Notes: generated from the letters alone by a model not told the origin. 64,000 bases of DNA from Candidatus Sumerlaeota bacterium (GCA_030613245.1 JAUWMI010000006.1:1-64000), one strand, 5' to 3'. Counted from the first letter of the stretch, positions 16,756 through 25,975 are shown. Translations and numbers: made by a program.

Positions 16756-17262
16756 TGCAAGACCTCCTTTGGAATAATCGCTGCTAAGGCAGCACAGGTT
16801 CGGCGCTTTCATTTCAGCCTGCGCAGCGATATTTCTTACGTGACGATTCTTATCCATACTAGAATCAGGTACGCATTTCAAGGAAGATGTGGCGGTTAGA
16901 ACAGAATTCGCCAACTTGAACATAAAGCGACCGAATAGGATGGAGATATACCAGTAAGATACATTATTGGGAGGAAACGCGAAGATTAGTGAGGAACTGT
17001 GGAGCCATGTCTCATATTTCCAAAAGGAGAGTGCGATGGTTATGTAAATTTATGAAGACAATTTTGTTGGATATTTCTTTCCCGCTAGGCTGAAGTAAAT
17101 GGCAGACAGATTCGAGTGTAAATAAAACAATTTTATTTCTTGACAACTCAAACAAAGTGCTTATTATAAAAATTGACTGTTTGAGAATTGCCATTAATTA
17201 GTTACAATATTCTGCCAGGAGATGCCAATTCAGAATGAATGTGTTATGCGAGGCGGTCTGAG
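16756..17262. other. AT-rich divergent intergenic region
   Basis: Apart from the thrS ribosome-binding site and the promoter-like pair upstream of the 17263 gene, I see no gene, repeat family member or structured RNA here. The frame upstream of thrS is open but has no coding signature. Confidence 0.5.
17140..17167 (+). promoter_or_regulatory. Sigma-70-like promoter for the 17263 gene
   Basis: TTGACA at 17140-17145 and TATTAT at 17162-17167 are separated by 16 bases in a strongly AT-rich stretch. They lie about 95 bases before the start of the exported protein gene. Confidence 0.5.
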
Positions 17263-18093
17263 ATGAGAGAATATCTAATAATATTGATACTGGGGTACTT
17301 ATGCTTCTCTCCACAAGTGTCTGAAAGTAAAGTGAATGGTTTCTCTCTTATTCAGTATGAAGATGTCGTCATAACCCTGGAAGATATAAGGGAAACTTCA
17401 GCTAGTTTGGCACAAAAAGTGCGGGTTCCCAGTCTTGTACCACCTCGAGGATTTGATCAAGTATTTCAATCATGCCTTTCAAAAATCAAGGCCAGGGTAT
17501 TAGAAGAACTGACAGAAAATATAAAGATGGACCCCGAAGAACTAAAACAAATATATGAAAAGGAATATGCTGAGCTAAGTGATAGCGATATTCAAATGTA
17601 TAACAGAAGATTGGAAATATTAGTGCAATCGGTAAAAGAGGCAAAGCAGCATTTAAATGACGAAGAAGCTCTTCATTCTATTTATTCCAAGTATGAAGAC
17701 GACCTCTCTGAAATTGGCGCACCTTATGAAATTTGGCGTGACTATTCCGTACCGCAGGACCCGCAATTTCTAACCGAAAAGCTGATAACTGGTCAATTTA
17801 AGGATAAGAATGAATTGATCAATATGGCGGCCAGCCAAAACAATATCTATACCAAAGCTAAAGTACTATTTGAAAAATTAACAAAGGACGTGAAATTGAC
17901 TGAATCAGAGCAGACTTTGGCAAGTAGATCCCGACGATCCCAACCGTTCGCTTTAGAGAGAAAAAAACAATTTATTTATGATCGGATTATCTTAAAGGAG
18001 ATTCTTAAAAAAGCAAAATTCTTTCCTAATCATTACTCCCAACGAGTAAAGCAGAGCCTCGAGGAAAGAGTTCAAAAAGAATTTATTAAATGA
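17263..18093 (+). CDS. Exported helical protein of unknown function (SurA-N-like?)
   Basis: The 276-residue product starts at the ATG preceded by GAGGCGG; an ATG 24 bases earlier lacks such a site. A signal-like hydrophobic stretch (EYLIILILGYLCF) occupies the N-terminus. The rest is charged and helical, with many Glu/Lys residues and no cysteine cluster or catalytic motif. The arrangement (a short V-I-T-L-E-D-I stretch after the signal, then long helices) recalls the chaperone part of SurA/PpiC proteins without a PPIase domain, but I cannot confirm it. The next gene, 51 bases on, has a similar plan. Both genes use AT-rich codons unlike most of the window, which suggests acquisition. Confidence 0.65.
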   Translation: MREYLIILILGYLCFSPQVSESKVNGFSLIQYEDVVITLEDIRETSASLAQKVRVPSLVPPRGFDQVFQSCLSKIKARVLEELTENIKMDPEELKQIYEKEYAELSDSDIQMYNRRLEILVQSVKEAKQHLNDEEALHSIYSKYEDDLSEIGAPYEIWRDYSVPQDPQFLTEKLITGQFKDKNELINMAASQNNIYTKAKVLFEKLTKDVKLTESEQTLASRSRRSQPFALERKKQFIYDRIILKEILKKAKFFPNHYSQRVKQSLEERVQKEFIK

Positions 18094-18144
18094 TATTTTC
18101 CCTAAAGTGACCCGAAACCATCCTACTACTGAGAGGTGCTGTGA

Positions 18145-19107
18145 ATGACAATTAAAAGCCTGAAATTATTTTGGGTATATATTCCCTTAATGAGTATTAT
18201 TTGTTCTTCTTATGGCTTTTGCCAGACAAGAACAGTTGCTGACATTTATGGTGAAGTCCTGAGTGAAGACGAAGTTTCCTCTTCAATCAAGTACATTAGA
18301 TCCTTTTCTCTCCTCTTCAATCAAAGTTTTGACGAGCAGAAGAGAAGGCTAGGCATTATTTCAGGCTGGGCCACAAAGAAAGCGGTGAATCACCTTGAGG
18401 CCAAATACTCACCGGAAGCGACGAATGAAGAAATTGCTGCTCAATGGGAATCAATAAAGGAACGTATGGCTAAACAAGGCCTGCTGGAGGAAATGAGGAA
18501 AGAAAAATACAATGAAGAGTGGAAGAATTTGCTCAAGATAGCGGTCTCGGAAGTAAACCCTTCCGGGAAAATTTTAACCGATGAGAATGCTGAGGAGCGT
18601 GTAAGGAGAGTGTTTGAACGCTATAAAGAAAGGTTTAGGAATGCTTGGCCAGAGTTTGATGACTATACGAGATATGCAGCTCTTAAAGCAAACATGTCGC
18701 AATTCCAAAGGCCTGAAGATGTGGAGGAATATTTTAACAAAATGCCAGACAGCTGGGAGGATATGCTGGCTGCACACCATGAGGGAGTAGCCAAGGAAGT
18801 CCGGGTGAATAAACTCAACGAGACACTGTTGTTTGAGAGGATAGGAGAAATTAGTTATTCCATGTTTGAGAGATATTTGAAGGCGGTAAGCAAAGACAAA
18901 GCATTAGGAATAGAAGACCGCCGGGAACAGCTTACCAAATTCTTATCTCGTTTTGCTGAATATGCCTTCCAGGATGCCATATTTAAGGAGCTGGAGAAGA
19001 ATCTGAAGATACACGATAAGAACACTGAGAATCTCTTCTGGCGACAGTACCAGGAGCCGTCACTGGACTTGTATATTGAAGTGCTACCCTCTGTATATGG
19101 GAAATAA
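18145..19107 (+). CDS. Exported helical protein of unknown function, likely paralogue of its neighbour
   Basis: The 320-residue product has a signal peptide (IKSLKLFWVYIPLMSIIC, then SSYGFCQ). A VADIYGEVLSEDEVSSSIKY segment follows that looks like the first strand-helix of SurA-type chaperones, and then a long helical region rich in Glu/Lys/Arg. No PPIase or protease motif is visible. GAGAGGTG precedes the ATG. The 51-base gap to the upstream gene and the shared layout suggest an operon of two related envelope proteins. Function unknown; periplasmic chaperone is only a guess. Confidence 0.65.
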   Translation: MTIKSLKLFWVYIPLMSIICSSYGFCQTRTVADIYGEVLSEDEVSSSIKYIRSFSLLFNQSFDEQKRRLGIISGWATKKAVNHLEAKYSPEATNEEIAAQWESIKERMAKQGLLEEMRKEKYNEEWKNLLKIAVSEVNPSGKILTDENAEERVRRVFERYKERFRNAWPEFDDYTRYAALKANMSQFQRPEDVEEYFNKMPDSWEDMLAAHHEGVAKEVRVNKLNETLLFERIGEISYSMFERYLKAVSKDKALGIEDRREQLTKFLSRFAEYAFQDAIFKELEKNLKIHDKNTENLFWRQYQEPSLDLYIEVLPSVYGK

Positions 19108-19280
19108 GCAACGAAATTTAGTTCTGAAATTTTACTCTATTGGCACTTTCGCAAAATGCTCACATCTTGAATAATATCTCGACAAGATAAGACCCTTTGA
19201 TCCTATTTCCTCTTATTTCGTCGCCCCTACCTCTAAAATATATGCGGGAGAAAGAACATGTGCCGTCAGTCAGAGGCAAA

Positions 19281-20195
19281 TTAAATCAGGATATCTTCAG
19301 TCCAGCCCAGCTTGATGAGCTCCATGCGCTGCATGTCGCTGGTGCCGAGATGATGTTTCGTGTCGGCTGCTGCAACGTAGGTGACCGGCGGTTTGAGCGG
19401 GCGCTCTTCGCCAAAGTAGGCGCGGCGTTTTGCCTGCAAAATGCGCACACCAACTGCGTCCAGCGCCACAGGATCCGTTCCCACTAGCAAGCCTTTGTAG
19501 TCCCACTGGTAGGTTGGGTTGAAATGATGCGGCCCGATGCCGTGAAAGAGTGGGCGCAATATCACCAGAATGTTCAGACGCGTTTTACCTTTGACGATCG
19601 GCAATTTCCAGATTGCTGCCAGGTTCTCACACGAGTTCGGGTGATACTGTGGTGGGCTTGGAACGAACATTATGTAGTTTTTAATGCATCCGCCAACGCC
19701 GGACCAGTGGTGGGTTCTGAGCGGGCGCGCGTTGATCAGTGCAGTAGCGTTGAGAAAGATCTGGTTGCGCAGCACTCCTCTATCGTCAATCCCAATCTTC
19801 TCTTGCGGCACACCAGCATCCATGGCTCGCTGCTTAATCGCCTGCTCCAGCTCTTTCGGCGTTCGGAGCGGTGCCCATACATTTGTCTTGATGCCAACTA
19901 CATCGTTAGGCTTGACCAGCTGCTTCCAGGCTTCAACCGGATCTGATTTTCCCAGCAGTGTGGTGACAGCGTCGTCAAACATCTTTTGAATCACACTTGC
20001 GTTGACGCGGTGGTTGGCGTCCAGAACTTCTGGATTTCGTATCAGCACTACTTTCGTCTTCTTCACGGCGGGTTTCACTGCCTCTTTTACCACTTCTTGC
20101 GCATCCACGCGCAGTCCGAGCGCTGCGGCCAGAAACGTACATGTAGTGCCGCGAAGAAAGTCGCGGCGAGTTATGCCTTTTTCGTAATCTGTCAT
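19281..20195 (-). CDS. Tat-exported DUF362 domain protein
   Basis: The 304-residue product begins with a twin-arginine signal (ITRRDFLRG followed by a hydrophobic run to VDAQ), so it should be exported folded, probably with a cofactor. The mature part matches DUF362: VLIRNPEV, a DDAV segment, VGIKTNVWAPLRT, and GVGGCIKNYIMF, ending with GTDPVALDAVGVRIL. DUF362 proteins are often linked to Fe-S or electron-transfer proteins, but I see no CxxCxxC cluster here. It overlaps the upstream DUF6599 gene by four bases (ATGA), with GAGGTG upstream, so translation is coupled. Confidence 0.87.
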   Translation of the reverse strand: MTDYEKGITRRDFLRGTTCTFLAAALGLRVDAQEVVKEAVKPAVKKTKVVLIRNPEVLDANHRVNASVIQKMFDDAVTTLLGKSDPVEAWKQLVKPNDVVGIKTNVWAPLRTPKELEQAIKQRAMDAGVPQEKIGIDDRGVLRNQIFLNATALINARPLRTHHWSGVGGCIKNYIMFVPSPPQYHPNSCENLAAIWKLPIVKGKTRLNILVILRPLFHGIGPHHFNPTYQWDYKGLLVGTDPVALDAVGVRILQAKRRAYFGEERPLKPPVTYVAAADTKHHLGTSDMQRMELIKLGWTEDILI

Positions 20196-21127
20196 GGGTG
20201 CGTCACCTCTAGCTTTTTGTTAACAGCCCCGAGCAGAGCTTCTGCACGAGCCCTGGTCGCGGCATCAAATACCACCGCAATAAGCTTTGGCTTGCCCACC
20301 TGTACACGTGCGGAAGTCCATTTACCATTCTCAGTCTGCGCAGTCCCCATTTTCGTCGCATCAGGCATGTATGCCGCCAGAAAGCTGTCGTATGCATTCT
20401 TTGCTTGAGCAGGAGTTGGATAATCAATCAGAAGGAGATAGCTTTTCCCTTCTGGATGCTGGTAGCGTGCCAGCACTGCGCTCGTGCTTGCGTCGAGCCT
20501 GAGAATGTTCTCGGTAGCCACGAAGTAATGATAGTTCAACATGGGGTGGGTGTGGAAGTAGCGGATACTCTGATGTATCAATCCGTCTTCTGGTAGATAG
20601 TTAAGCAGCTGCGGCTTCGAACCGCTTTCAGTGATTGCATTCGCAATAGCCTTGCCCAGAGCCATCACTGCCTGTTTTGCAGACGGGGTTTCTCGTTTTG
20701 TCAATACGCAGGTAAAGAAGCGTCCCTTCCAGAAGTATAGCAATCCCGCTTGATATTGAGAGCCTTGTCCGATTTCTCCCTCGTCGCCCTCGCGGCTGTG
20801 GCTAAAGATACCAAAGGCATCTTCTGACGAACCCATGTCGAAGAGCTCAACTGTAATTTCGGGCTGATCTGGCTCATCGAGGTTTGCAAAATTCCGGACC
20901 AGCAGATCTTGAAAACCATACGCAAGGTAAACCTCACCTGCACCGTCTATGTAATCGAAGATAGTCTTGCGGTTGTACGTTTCGTCGGTGCCTTGAATTG
21001 TCCAGCCGTGCATCGCACGCGGCACAAGCTCGTTCATGCGCATAGCGGTCTCCCCCTGAACCATTGTCGCGAATACTACTGCGGCGAGTGTAGCTAGGGT
21101 GATTTTAAAGATTCGTGATAGATTCAT
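20192..21127 (-). CDS. DUF6599-like exported protein, partner of DUF362
   Basis: The 311-residue product has a signal peptide (residues 1-26, ending VQG-ET). The mature part carries a YNRKTIFDYIDGAGEVYLAYGF block, then VELFDMGSSEDAFGIFSHSR, which I associate with the DUF6599 family. No enzymatic residues are evident. Its stop overlaps the start of the Tat-exported DUF362 gene, and the same gene order appears to recur in other uncultured bacteria as far as I recall. The pair probably acts together in the periplasm; function unknown. Confidence 0.8.
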   Translation of the reverse strand: MNLSRIFKITLATLAAVVFATMVQGETAMRMNELVPRAMHGWTIQGTDETYNRKTIFDYIDGAGEVYLAYGFQDLLVRNFANLDEPDQPEITVELFDMGSSEDAFGIFSHSREGDEGEIGQGSQYQAGLLYFWKGRFFTCVLTKRETPSAKQAVMALGKAIANAITESGSKPQLLNYLPEDGLIHQSIRYFHTHPMLNYHYFVATENILRLDASTSAVLARYQHPEGKSYLLLIDYPTPAQAKNAYDSFLAAYMPDATKMGTAQTENGKWTSARVQVGKPKLIAVVFDAATRARAEALLGAVNKKLEVTHP

Positions 21128-21275
21128 GAACGCAAATCCTGAATTTCAGTGCATAAATCTTGTTGTTTTTGCGCGTTTGCTTCTCTGGCTGCCGATGTTT
21201 CGCAGCCCGTTGACGTGGACTTGCTGCTGGCCTGCGGCGACATGCTGAATTAGCGATGTAAGTGTGTCGAAACAA

Positions 21276-21929
21276 TTATGACGTGATCTTCGTGCGCGCC
21301 TTCCATTCCATCAGCGATGATACAACATCGCGTGCGTACTTTGGACGATAGAACACCGTGAACCCAAGTGCTTCTGCAACAGCAAACCGCCGGTAGATCT
21401 CCGCTGGCGTTTTTGCCAGTCCAAGCCACCAACTCCGTTCCCCTTTTGGCACGCCGGTGTACATCCAGTCGAGAAAAAGGAGATCCACAAGCGTTGACTC
21501 GAGCCAGTGGACTTCCTTAGTGTAGCCGGCAACCCAGCGAACCTTGGTTTTTTCAATCAGCCGACGCGGCATATCGCTGCGCGCCAGTGCGCACGAGCCC
21601 AGATGCACGCCACGAATGCTTGGTGCCTTACGCAGAATGGGAACGAGTTTGGCACCCGGAATTAACCCTTCCCTCGTCTCTAACCCTTTGAGCGTGCCAT
21701 GAGCCGCAAGGTAAAGAATCTTCGCCTTCCCACCTCCCACACGCATGCGCTGAAAGCGATCTGCCCAGTGTTGGATGTCATTCACGCTGTCGAACCGCCG
21801 GTAGAAAAGCGTCCACTCATTCGCCGCGCATAGGCCGCTAATGAACGGATAGATCGACGATAGGTCGCGCAAATCCTCCGACCACAATGCCTCCAAAACC
21901 AAAAACACTGGCTTTAGCTTCTTTCTCAT
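21276..21929 (-). CDS. Caspase-like (clan CD/CHAT-like) small protein, orphan
   Basis: The 217-residue product shows hydrophobic-strand-H-G (KILYLAAHG, His 77) and, 36 residues later, a hydrophobic strand ending in GSC (VHLGSCAL, Cys 113). This is the His-Cys dyad layout of clan CD cysteine peptidases such as caspases, gingipains and CHAT domains. The N-terminus (VFLVLEALWSEDL) fits the first strand of that fold. There is no signal peptide or fused sensor or repeat domain, unlike most CHAT proteins. I recall a family called DUF6642 of similar appearance but cannot verify it. The gene lies 148 bases upstream of the DUF6599 gene on the same strand. Protease activity is inferred from motif spacing only. 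Confidence 0.75.
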   Translation of the reverse strand: MRKKLKPVFLVLEALWSEDLRDLSSIYPFISGLCAANEWTLFYRRFDSVNDIQHWADRFQRMRVGGGKAKILYLAAHGTLKGLETREGLIPGAKLVPILRKAPSIRGVHLGSCALARSDMPRRLIEKTKVRWVAGYTKEVHWLESTLVDLLFLDWMYTGVPKGERSWWLGLAKTPAEIYRRFAVAEALGFTVFYRPKYARDVVSSLMEWKARTKITS

Positions 21930-22185
21930 ATCATCTGATCCTATTCGTACCGTTTCGAAGTGTCCGAGATTCCCCTAGCCTGACACTACGTCATGGTTTC
22001 GACTATTGTGTAATAGCAGTTGGGTAAGCTGCAGAGCAACTTCTGCGGCCTGAAGGCAGAACATCGCCTATGAACCAACCATTTTCGATACAATTAATAA
22101 TTGTTATGAAGAATGGTGAAGGAGTCAATATCTTTTAGCCTGATCTCCTGTCGAGAGTGCATGCGGCCGGATCGGATAGAATGAG

Positions 22186-23898
22186 CTATCTGGTTCGCCC
22201 GGGGGTTTGGAGGCAGAATTGCGCGATGCTTTCAATCACCTGAGGCGCCACAGTACCTGGGATTGCATATTCCTGTCCGGTGGAAGGGCCATCAACTGGC
22301 ATGAACAGGTGATTGAGTTGCGGAAAGCTTTGGAACTGCACGTTTGTCTTCCCGCTGTCGCTAAGTGTCTCTTTCCAGGCAGCAAAATCGTTCATGGTGG
22401 TCTGGTAGTCTTTCTCACCCTGGAGTACGAGAATTGGCTGAGGGATACCAGCAGCCACTTCCAGGGGTTTGCGGCTCAGGTAATCATACCAGTACTTGCC
22501 GCTTGCACCGAGGAGAAAGTGATCGGAAGGAAATGTCTTTTCGCGCAGCCGGGAAAAGCCGTTTCTAACTTCGCTTATTAGCTGGTCAATATGCTCCGAA
22601 GACACTCCCATCACCTGAGCTCGATACCGGGTCTGGCGAATAAACGTATGGTCGAAGTCAGTGGCATGCGGTGCTAGCATGATGATGCCTGCCAGCTGGT
22701 TATCCTGTGCTGCAATAAAAGGCGCGCACCATGCTCCCAGACTGTGCCCGACGAGAAAGACGCTACGGGAGTTAATGCCGGGATGTTCGCGAAGAAAGCC
22801 GATGGCGCTCAGGGCATCGTCCAGCACCTCTTCTTTGAGGGTCAGATTAATGATGTCCCTCCGTGTGAATTTCGTCCTGTAGGTGAACGTCCGCTTATCA
22901 TAGCGCAGCACGGCGATGCCGCGAGCTGCAAGCCCGTGGGCCAGATCGCGGAGCGGTTTATTTCCCCCAATGGTCTCGTCGCGATCATTCGGCCCAGAGC
23001 CGTGGAGCAGGACTACGCCGGGAACGGGTCGGTTTGTGCTCGATGGAAGGGTCAGCGTGCCGTATAGCGTATACTTGTCGCTCTGAAACGTCACCTCTTT
23101 CTCGGTGAACTCCTGTACGGAAACTTGTGTTAGAGCCGGTGTGGCAACTGGTGTGACAACTGGTGCGACAGGAGACTCGGCGACATCCGGGAATGATGCA
23201 CCTTGAAGGAGTGCTTCCGTCTGCTGGTCGGGACTTGCCGTCCTGAGCACTAGACCGGTCTGCTTCGCAACCCAGGCTTTCATTTCATAGCCCATCATAC
23301 TCATCTCAAAAATCACAGTCTCAACAGGCGATCCATTGAGGATTGCGGTTCCGGAGCCAGCAAGGCGCACCGTGACTGGCATTGACATGAGCATTGAAGG
23401 CATCAGCGTCTGAAATTGTTGTTCGCCCCCAACGGTACGATCATATTGCCTGAGCAGAAATTCCGCATCAAATGCAACGCCCTCTCTTACAACCATACCG
23501 CGCTGCCACGGGATGCGCTTTTCCTGTGGCGTTGGGCCCATCACAGATTTCATTACTACTGTATCCCCTTCAACGACCGCACTCGCCTGCATCGTCATTC
23601 CAGCCACTTCGGACTCCGAAGTGTATTTTTTGAGCTGGTAATCGGTGGTCAGGAGTAGGTCATGCTTTGTAGTTATTGCGGCCTTTCCCGGAAAGGCAGA
23701 GGTTGACTTCGCGGTGACGTGAATGCTCTGGCCATCCGGCGTTGGCTGGACAACAGAGGTTTCTTGGCTAACGGATTTTCCCCTGAACGTGGCGGAATAA
23801 ACTCTTTGAGCCTGCTCGGCCCAGAGTAGCGCATGGCTCATCACGAGCATGCTGACCAGAAGCACGAGTAATACTTGCCAGCTGCAGTATCGTTTCAT
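22186..23898 (-). CDS. Secreted alpha/beta hydrolase with N-terminal lipoprotein-like beta domain
   Basis: The 570-residue product starts at the ATG with AAGGAAG six bases upstream; a TTG 18 bases earlier overlaps that site. A signal peptide covers about residues 1-28. Residues 30-235 form a beta-rich domain with paired strands resembling DUF3108-type folds. A linker rich in Ala/Val/Thr/Pro (about 240-265) leads to an S9/dienelactone-hydrolase-type domain with VVLLHGSGPNDRDE (oxyanion loop), nucleophile elbow GHSLGAW (Ser 386), Asp near 497 in LQGEKDYQ and His near 530 in QLNHLF. It probably hydrolyses an ester or peptide bond in the periplasm; substrate unknown. Confidence 0.87.
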   Translation of the reverse strand: MKRYCSWQVLLVLLVSMLVMSHALLWAEQAQRVYSATFRGKSVSQETSVVQPTPDGQSIHVTAKSTSAFPGKAAITTKHDLLLTTDYQLKKYTSESEVAGMTMQASAVVEGDTVVMKSVMGPTPQEKRIPWQRGMVVREGVAFDAEFLLRQYDRTVGGEQQFQTLMPSMLMSMPVTVRLAGSGTAILNGSPVETVIFEMSMMGYEMKAWVAKQTGLVLRTASPDQQTEALLQGASFPDVAESPVAPVVTPVATPALTQVSVQEFTEKEVTFQSDKYTLYGTLTLPSSTNRPVPGVVLLHGSGPNDRDETIGGNKPLRDLAHGLAARGIAVLRYDKRTFTYRTKFTRRDIINLTLKEEVLDDALSAIGFLREHPGINSRSVFLVGHSLGAWCAPFIAAQDNQLAGIIMLAPHATDFDHTFIRQTRYRAQVMGVSSEHIDQLISEVRNGFSRLREKTFPSDHFLLGASGKYWYDYLSRKPLEVAAGIPQPILVLQGEKDYQTTMNDFAAWKETLSDSGKTNVQFQSFPQLNHLFMPVDGPSTGQEYAIPGTVAPQVIESIAQFCLQTPGRTR

Positions 23899-23948
23899 GG
23901 CACTCTTCCTTTTCAAACTGATATTTCTAATTTCATCGTGTAATTGTA

Positions 23949-23976
23949 GTAGGGGTTTGATTAATCAAACCCCTAC
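23949..23976. repeat. GTAGGGG-family hairpin, perfect 28-nt palindrome, supplies a stop codon
   Basis: GTAGGGGTTTGATT is followed by its exact reverse complement. On the minus strand the sequence reads CAGGTAGGGG and this TAG ends the methyltransferase-MetF gene. A near-identical hairpin lies just upstream of the same gene at 25834. Confidence 0.9.
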
Positions 23977-25811
23977 CTGAGAATTTCCAGAATCTTGAGC
24001 GCAGTATCAACTCGACCGAAGGGCGGCATGAAATAGGCTCCCTGCACCATTGGGCGAGCAGCGCGCAATACCTCCTGAGCAATGACAATTCCTTCTGCTT
24101 GCGCCCGTGGCCCTTTGCCGTATTGCCGCATGCGCTCGCGAATGGCGTCGGGGATTTGCATCCCCGGCACTTCGTTGTGGAGAAACTCGGCGTTGCGCGA
24201 GCTGATGAGTGGGAGAATGCCAACGAGCAATGGTATGTGGAACGCCTCAATGCGCTTGAGAAAATTTTCGAGCAGCCGAATGTCAAAGACCGGTTGTGTC
24301 AGCACGTATTCTGCCCCGCTTTCTACCTTCTTTTCGAAACGACGCACCTCCTCATCGAGGTCAATCGCACCATGGTTGGCTCCAACGCCAAGGAAGAAAC
24401 ATGTCGGTTCGCCAATCGGGTTATCTGAAAGATCGCATCCGCGGTTGAGTTTCTGGGTAATGCGCAACAGGCCAATTGAGTCAACATCGAACACTGCAGT
24501 TGCGAATGGGTAATCGCCTAGCTTGGGTGGATCGCCGGTGATGAGCAGGAGGTTGTGGAGACCAAGGGCATGTGCGCCGAGCAGGTCGGCCTGCATGCCG
24601 AGAATATTCCGGTCTCGGCAGCAGTAGTGGAGAATCGTTTCAATGCCAACCTCCTGTTTCAGCAGAATCGCCAGGGCCATAGGGCTCATGCGGGCACTGG
24701 CACGCGGGCCGTCTGCAATGTTGATCGCATCAATCTGGTGTTCGTGCAGTAATCTTGCAGCAGCCACTGCGCTGGATGGATTCGTGCCCCACGGGGGGTC
24801 AATCTCAACGCTGACGACAAATTTGCCTTCGCGCACTTTCTGGGCGAAGGCAGTGGGAGGAGCAGAAGGTTCGACAGCTGCGAGGTGAGGTTGAGGCCTG
24901 GCCACCGGCTCTTTGATTTCGACGTGCTGGCGAGGGCGCAATGCTTTTACCGCTGCCCGGATGGCTTTCGTATGCGCTGGCATTGAGCCGCAGCAACTCC
25001 CCACGATAGTAACCCCTGTTTGGATCATCCGCTTGGCATATTCGGCCATGTATTCAGGGGTAGACAGGTAGATAAGTCGGCCTTCGATCTGGCGGGGAAA
25101 TCCCGCATTAGGTTGCGCGGAAAGAGGAATCTGGCTTGCCGCGCGCATCTGTTCCATGCACTCAAGGATGACTGCGGGCCCGACGCTGCAGTTCAGACCC
25201 ACTGCCTGAACGGGCTGACCCTCCAATTCCTTGACGATCATTGCTGGTGTCTCCCCATAGATAGTCTGCTGATTTTCGCCCACCGTCATCTGGGCAAGGA
25301 TGGGGAGAGCGCTCACGCTGCGCACTGCTGCGATGGCTGCCAGGATTTCCGGGACGCTGGAGAATGTTTCGAGGATGAAAAGATCAACGCCGCCACCTGC
25401 GATCAATGCTTGCGCCTGCTCAAGGAAGCAGCTGCCTGCTTCATCGAGCGAGATTGTGCCGTAAGGCTCCAGAGGTTTTCCCAGAGGCCCGATGGCAGCA
25501 GCCACGTATTTCTCCTTGCCTGCAACTGCGTGGGCCAGTTGCGCGCCAGCCATGTTTATCTCTCGCACCTTTTCTGCAAGGCCAAATTGCCCGAGTTTGA
25601 TGAGGTTGGCCCCGAAAGTATTGGTCTCAATAATGTCAGCTCCCGCTTCGCAGTATTCGCGATGAATCTGGCTGATCAGGTGAGGGCGTGTGCAATTGAG
25701 ATGCTCGAAGCACTGGTTGATATAAATCCCCTTGGAATAAAGCACAGTTCCCATGGCCCCGTCAAAGACCACAATGGAGTCAGTGAGCAGTTCCGTGAAC
25801 GGCTTTTTCAT
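23973..25811 (-). CDS. Bifunctional homocysteine S-methyltransferase / 5,10-methylenetetrahydrofolate reductase
   Basis: The 612-residue fusion joins two steps of methionine synthesis. Residues 1-290 are a homocysteine methyltransferase with FDGAMGTVLY and zinc cysteines in GLNC (208) and GSCC (273, 274). Residues about 325-612 are a MetF-type flavoprotein (VSVEIDPPWG, HYCCRDRN, LLLITGDPPK, YVLTQPVFD, VGILPLISSRNA). Together they could make methyl-THF and use a methyl donor on homocysteine; the donor of the first half cannot be told. The ATG start is supported by AAGGAAG and a family-like N-terminus; the frame extends 99 codons further upstream without coding signature. The gene is bracketed by two hairpins with the same inner arm. 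Confidence 0.92.
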   Translation of the reverse strand: MKKPFTELLTDSIVVFDGAMGTVLYSKGIYINQCFEHLNCTRPHLISQIHREYCEAGADIIETNTFGANLIKLGQFGLAEKVREINMAGAQLAHAVAGKEKYVAAAIGPLGKPLEPYGTISLDEAGSCFLEQAQALIAGGGVDLFILETFSSVPEILAAIAAVRSVSALPILAQMTVGENQQTIYGETPAMIVKELEGQPVQAVGLNCSVGPAVILECMEQMRAASQIPLSAQPNAGFPRQIEGRLIYLSTPEYMAEYAKRMIQTGVTIVGSCCGSMPAHTKAIRAAVKALRPRQHVEIKEPVARPQPHLAAVEPSAPPTAFAQKVREGKFVVSVEIDPPWGTNPSSAVAAARLLHEHQIDAINIADGPRASARMSPMALAILLKQEVGIETILHYCCRDRNILGMQADLLGAHALGLHNLLLITGDPPKLGDYPFATAVFDVDSIGLLRITQKLNRGCDLSDNPIGEPTCFFLGVGANHGAIDLDEEVRRFEKKVESGAEYVLTQPVFDIRLLENFLKRIEAFHIPLLVGILPLISSRNAEFLHNEVPGMQIPDAIRERMRQYGKGPRAQAEGIVIAQEVLRAARPMVQGAYFMPPFGRVDTALKILEILR

Positions 25812-25833
25812 CAGTCGGCTTCCTTTTCGACAT

Positions 25834-25860
25834 GTAGGGGTTTGATTTATCAAACCCTGG
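25834..25860. repeat. GTAGGGG-family hairpin upstream of the methyltransferase-MetF gene
   Basis: GTAGGGGTTTGAT and ATCAAACCCTGG form the stem. The inner arm TTTGAT equals that of the hairpin at the other end of the gene (23949-23976). Confidence 0.75.
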
Positions 25861-25975
25861 CTCTGAGGTCGGTTTATCTTCACCATAGCCAGCGCAACGG
25901 TAGCGCTACAACTAAGAATTAAGCGTAGGCTAAAACATCCGAGAATCGCACCAGCTGCGTGTTGCTCTGGAATGT

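Noticed and set aside
16756-16923. Upstream extension of thrS to an ATG at 16923
   Set aside because: No family similarity, and a strong ribosome-binding site precedes the TTG inside.
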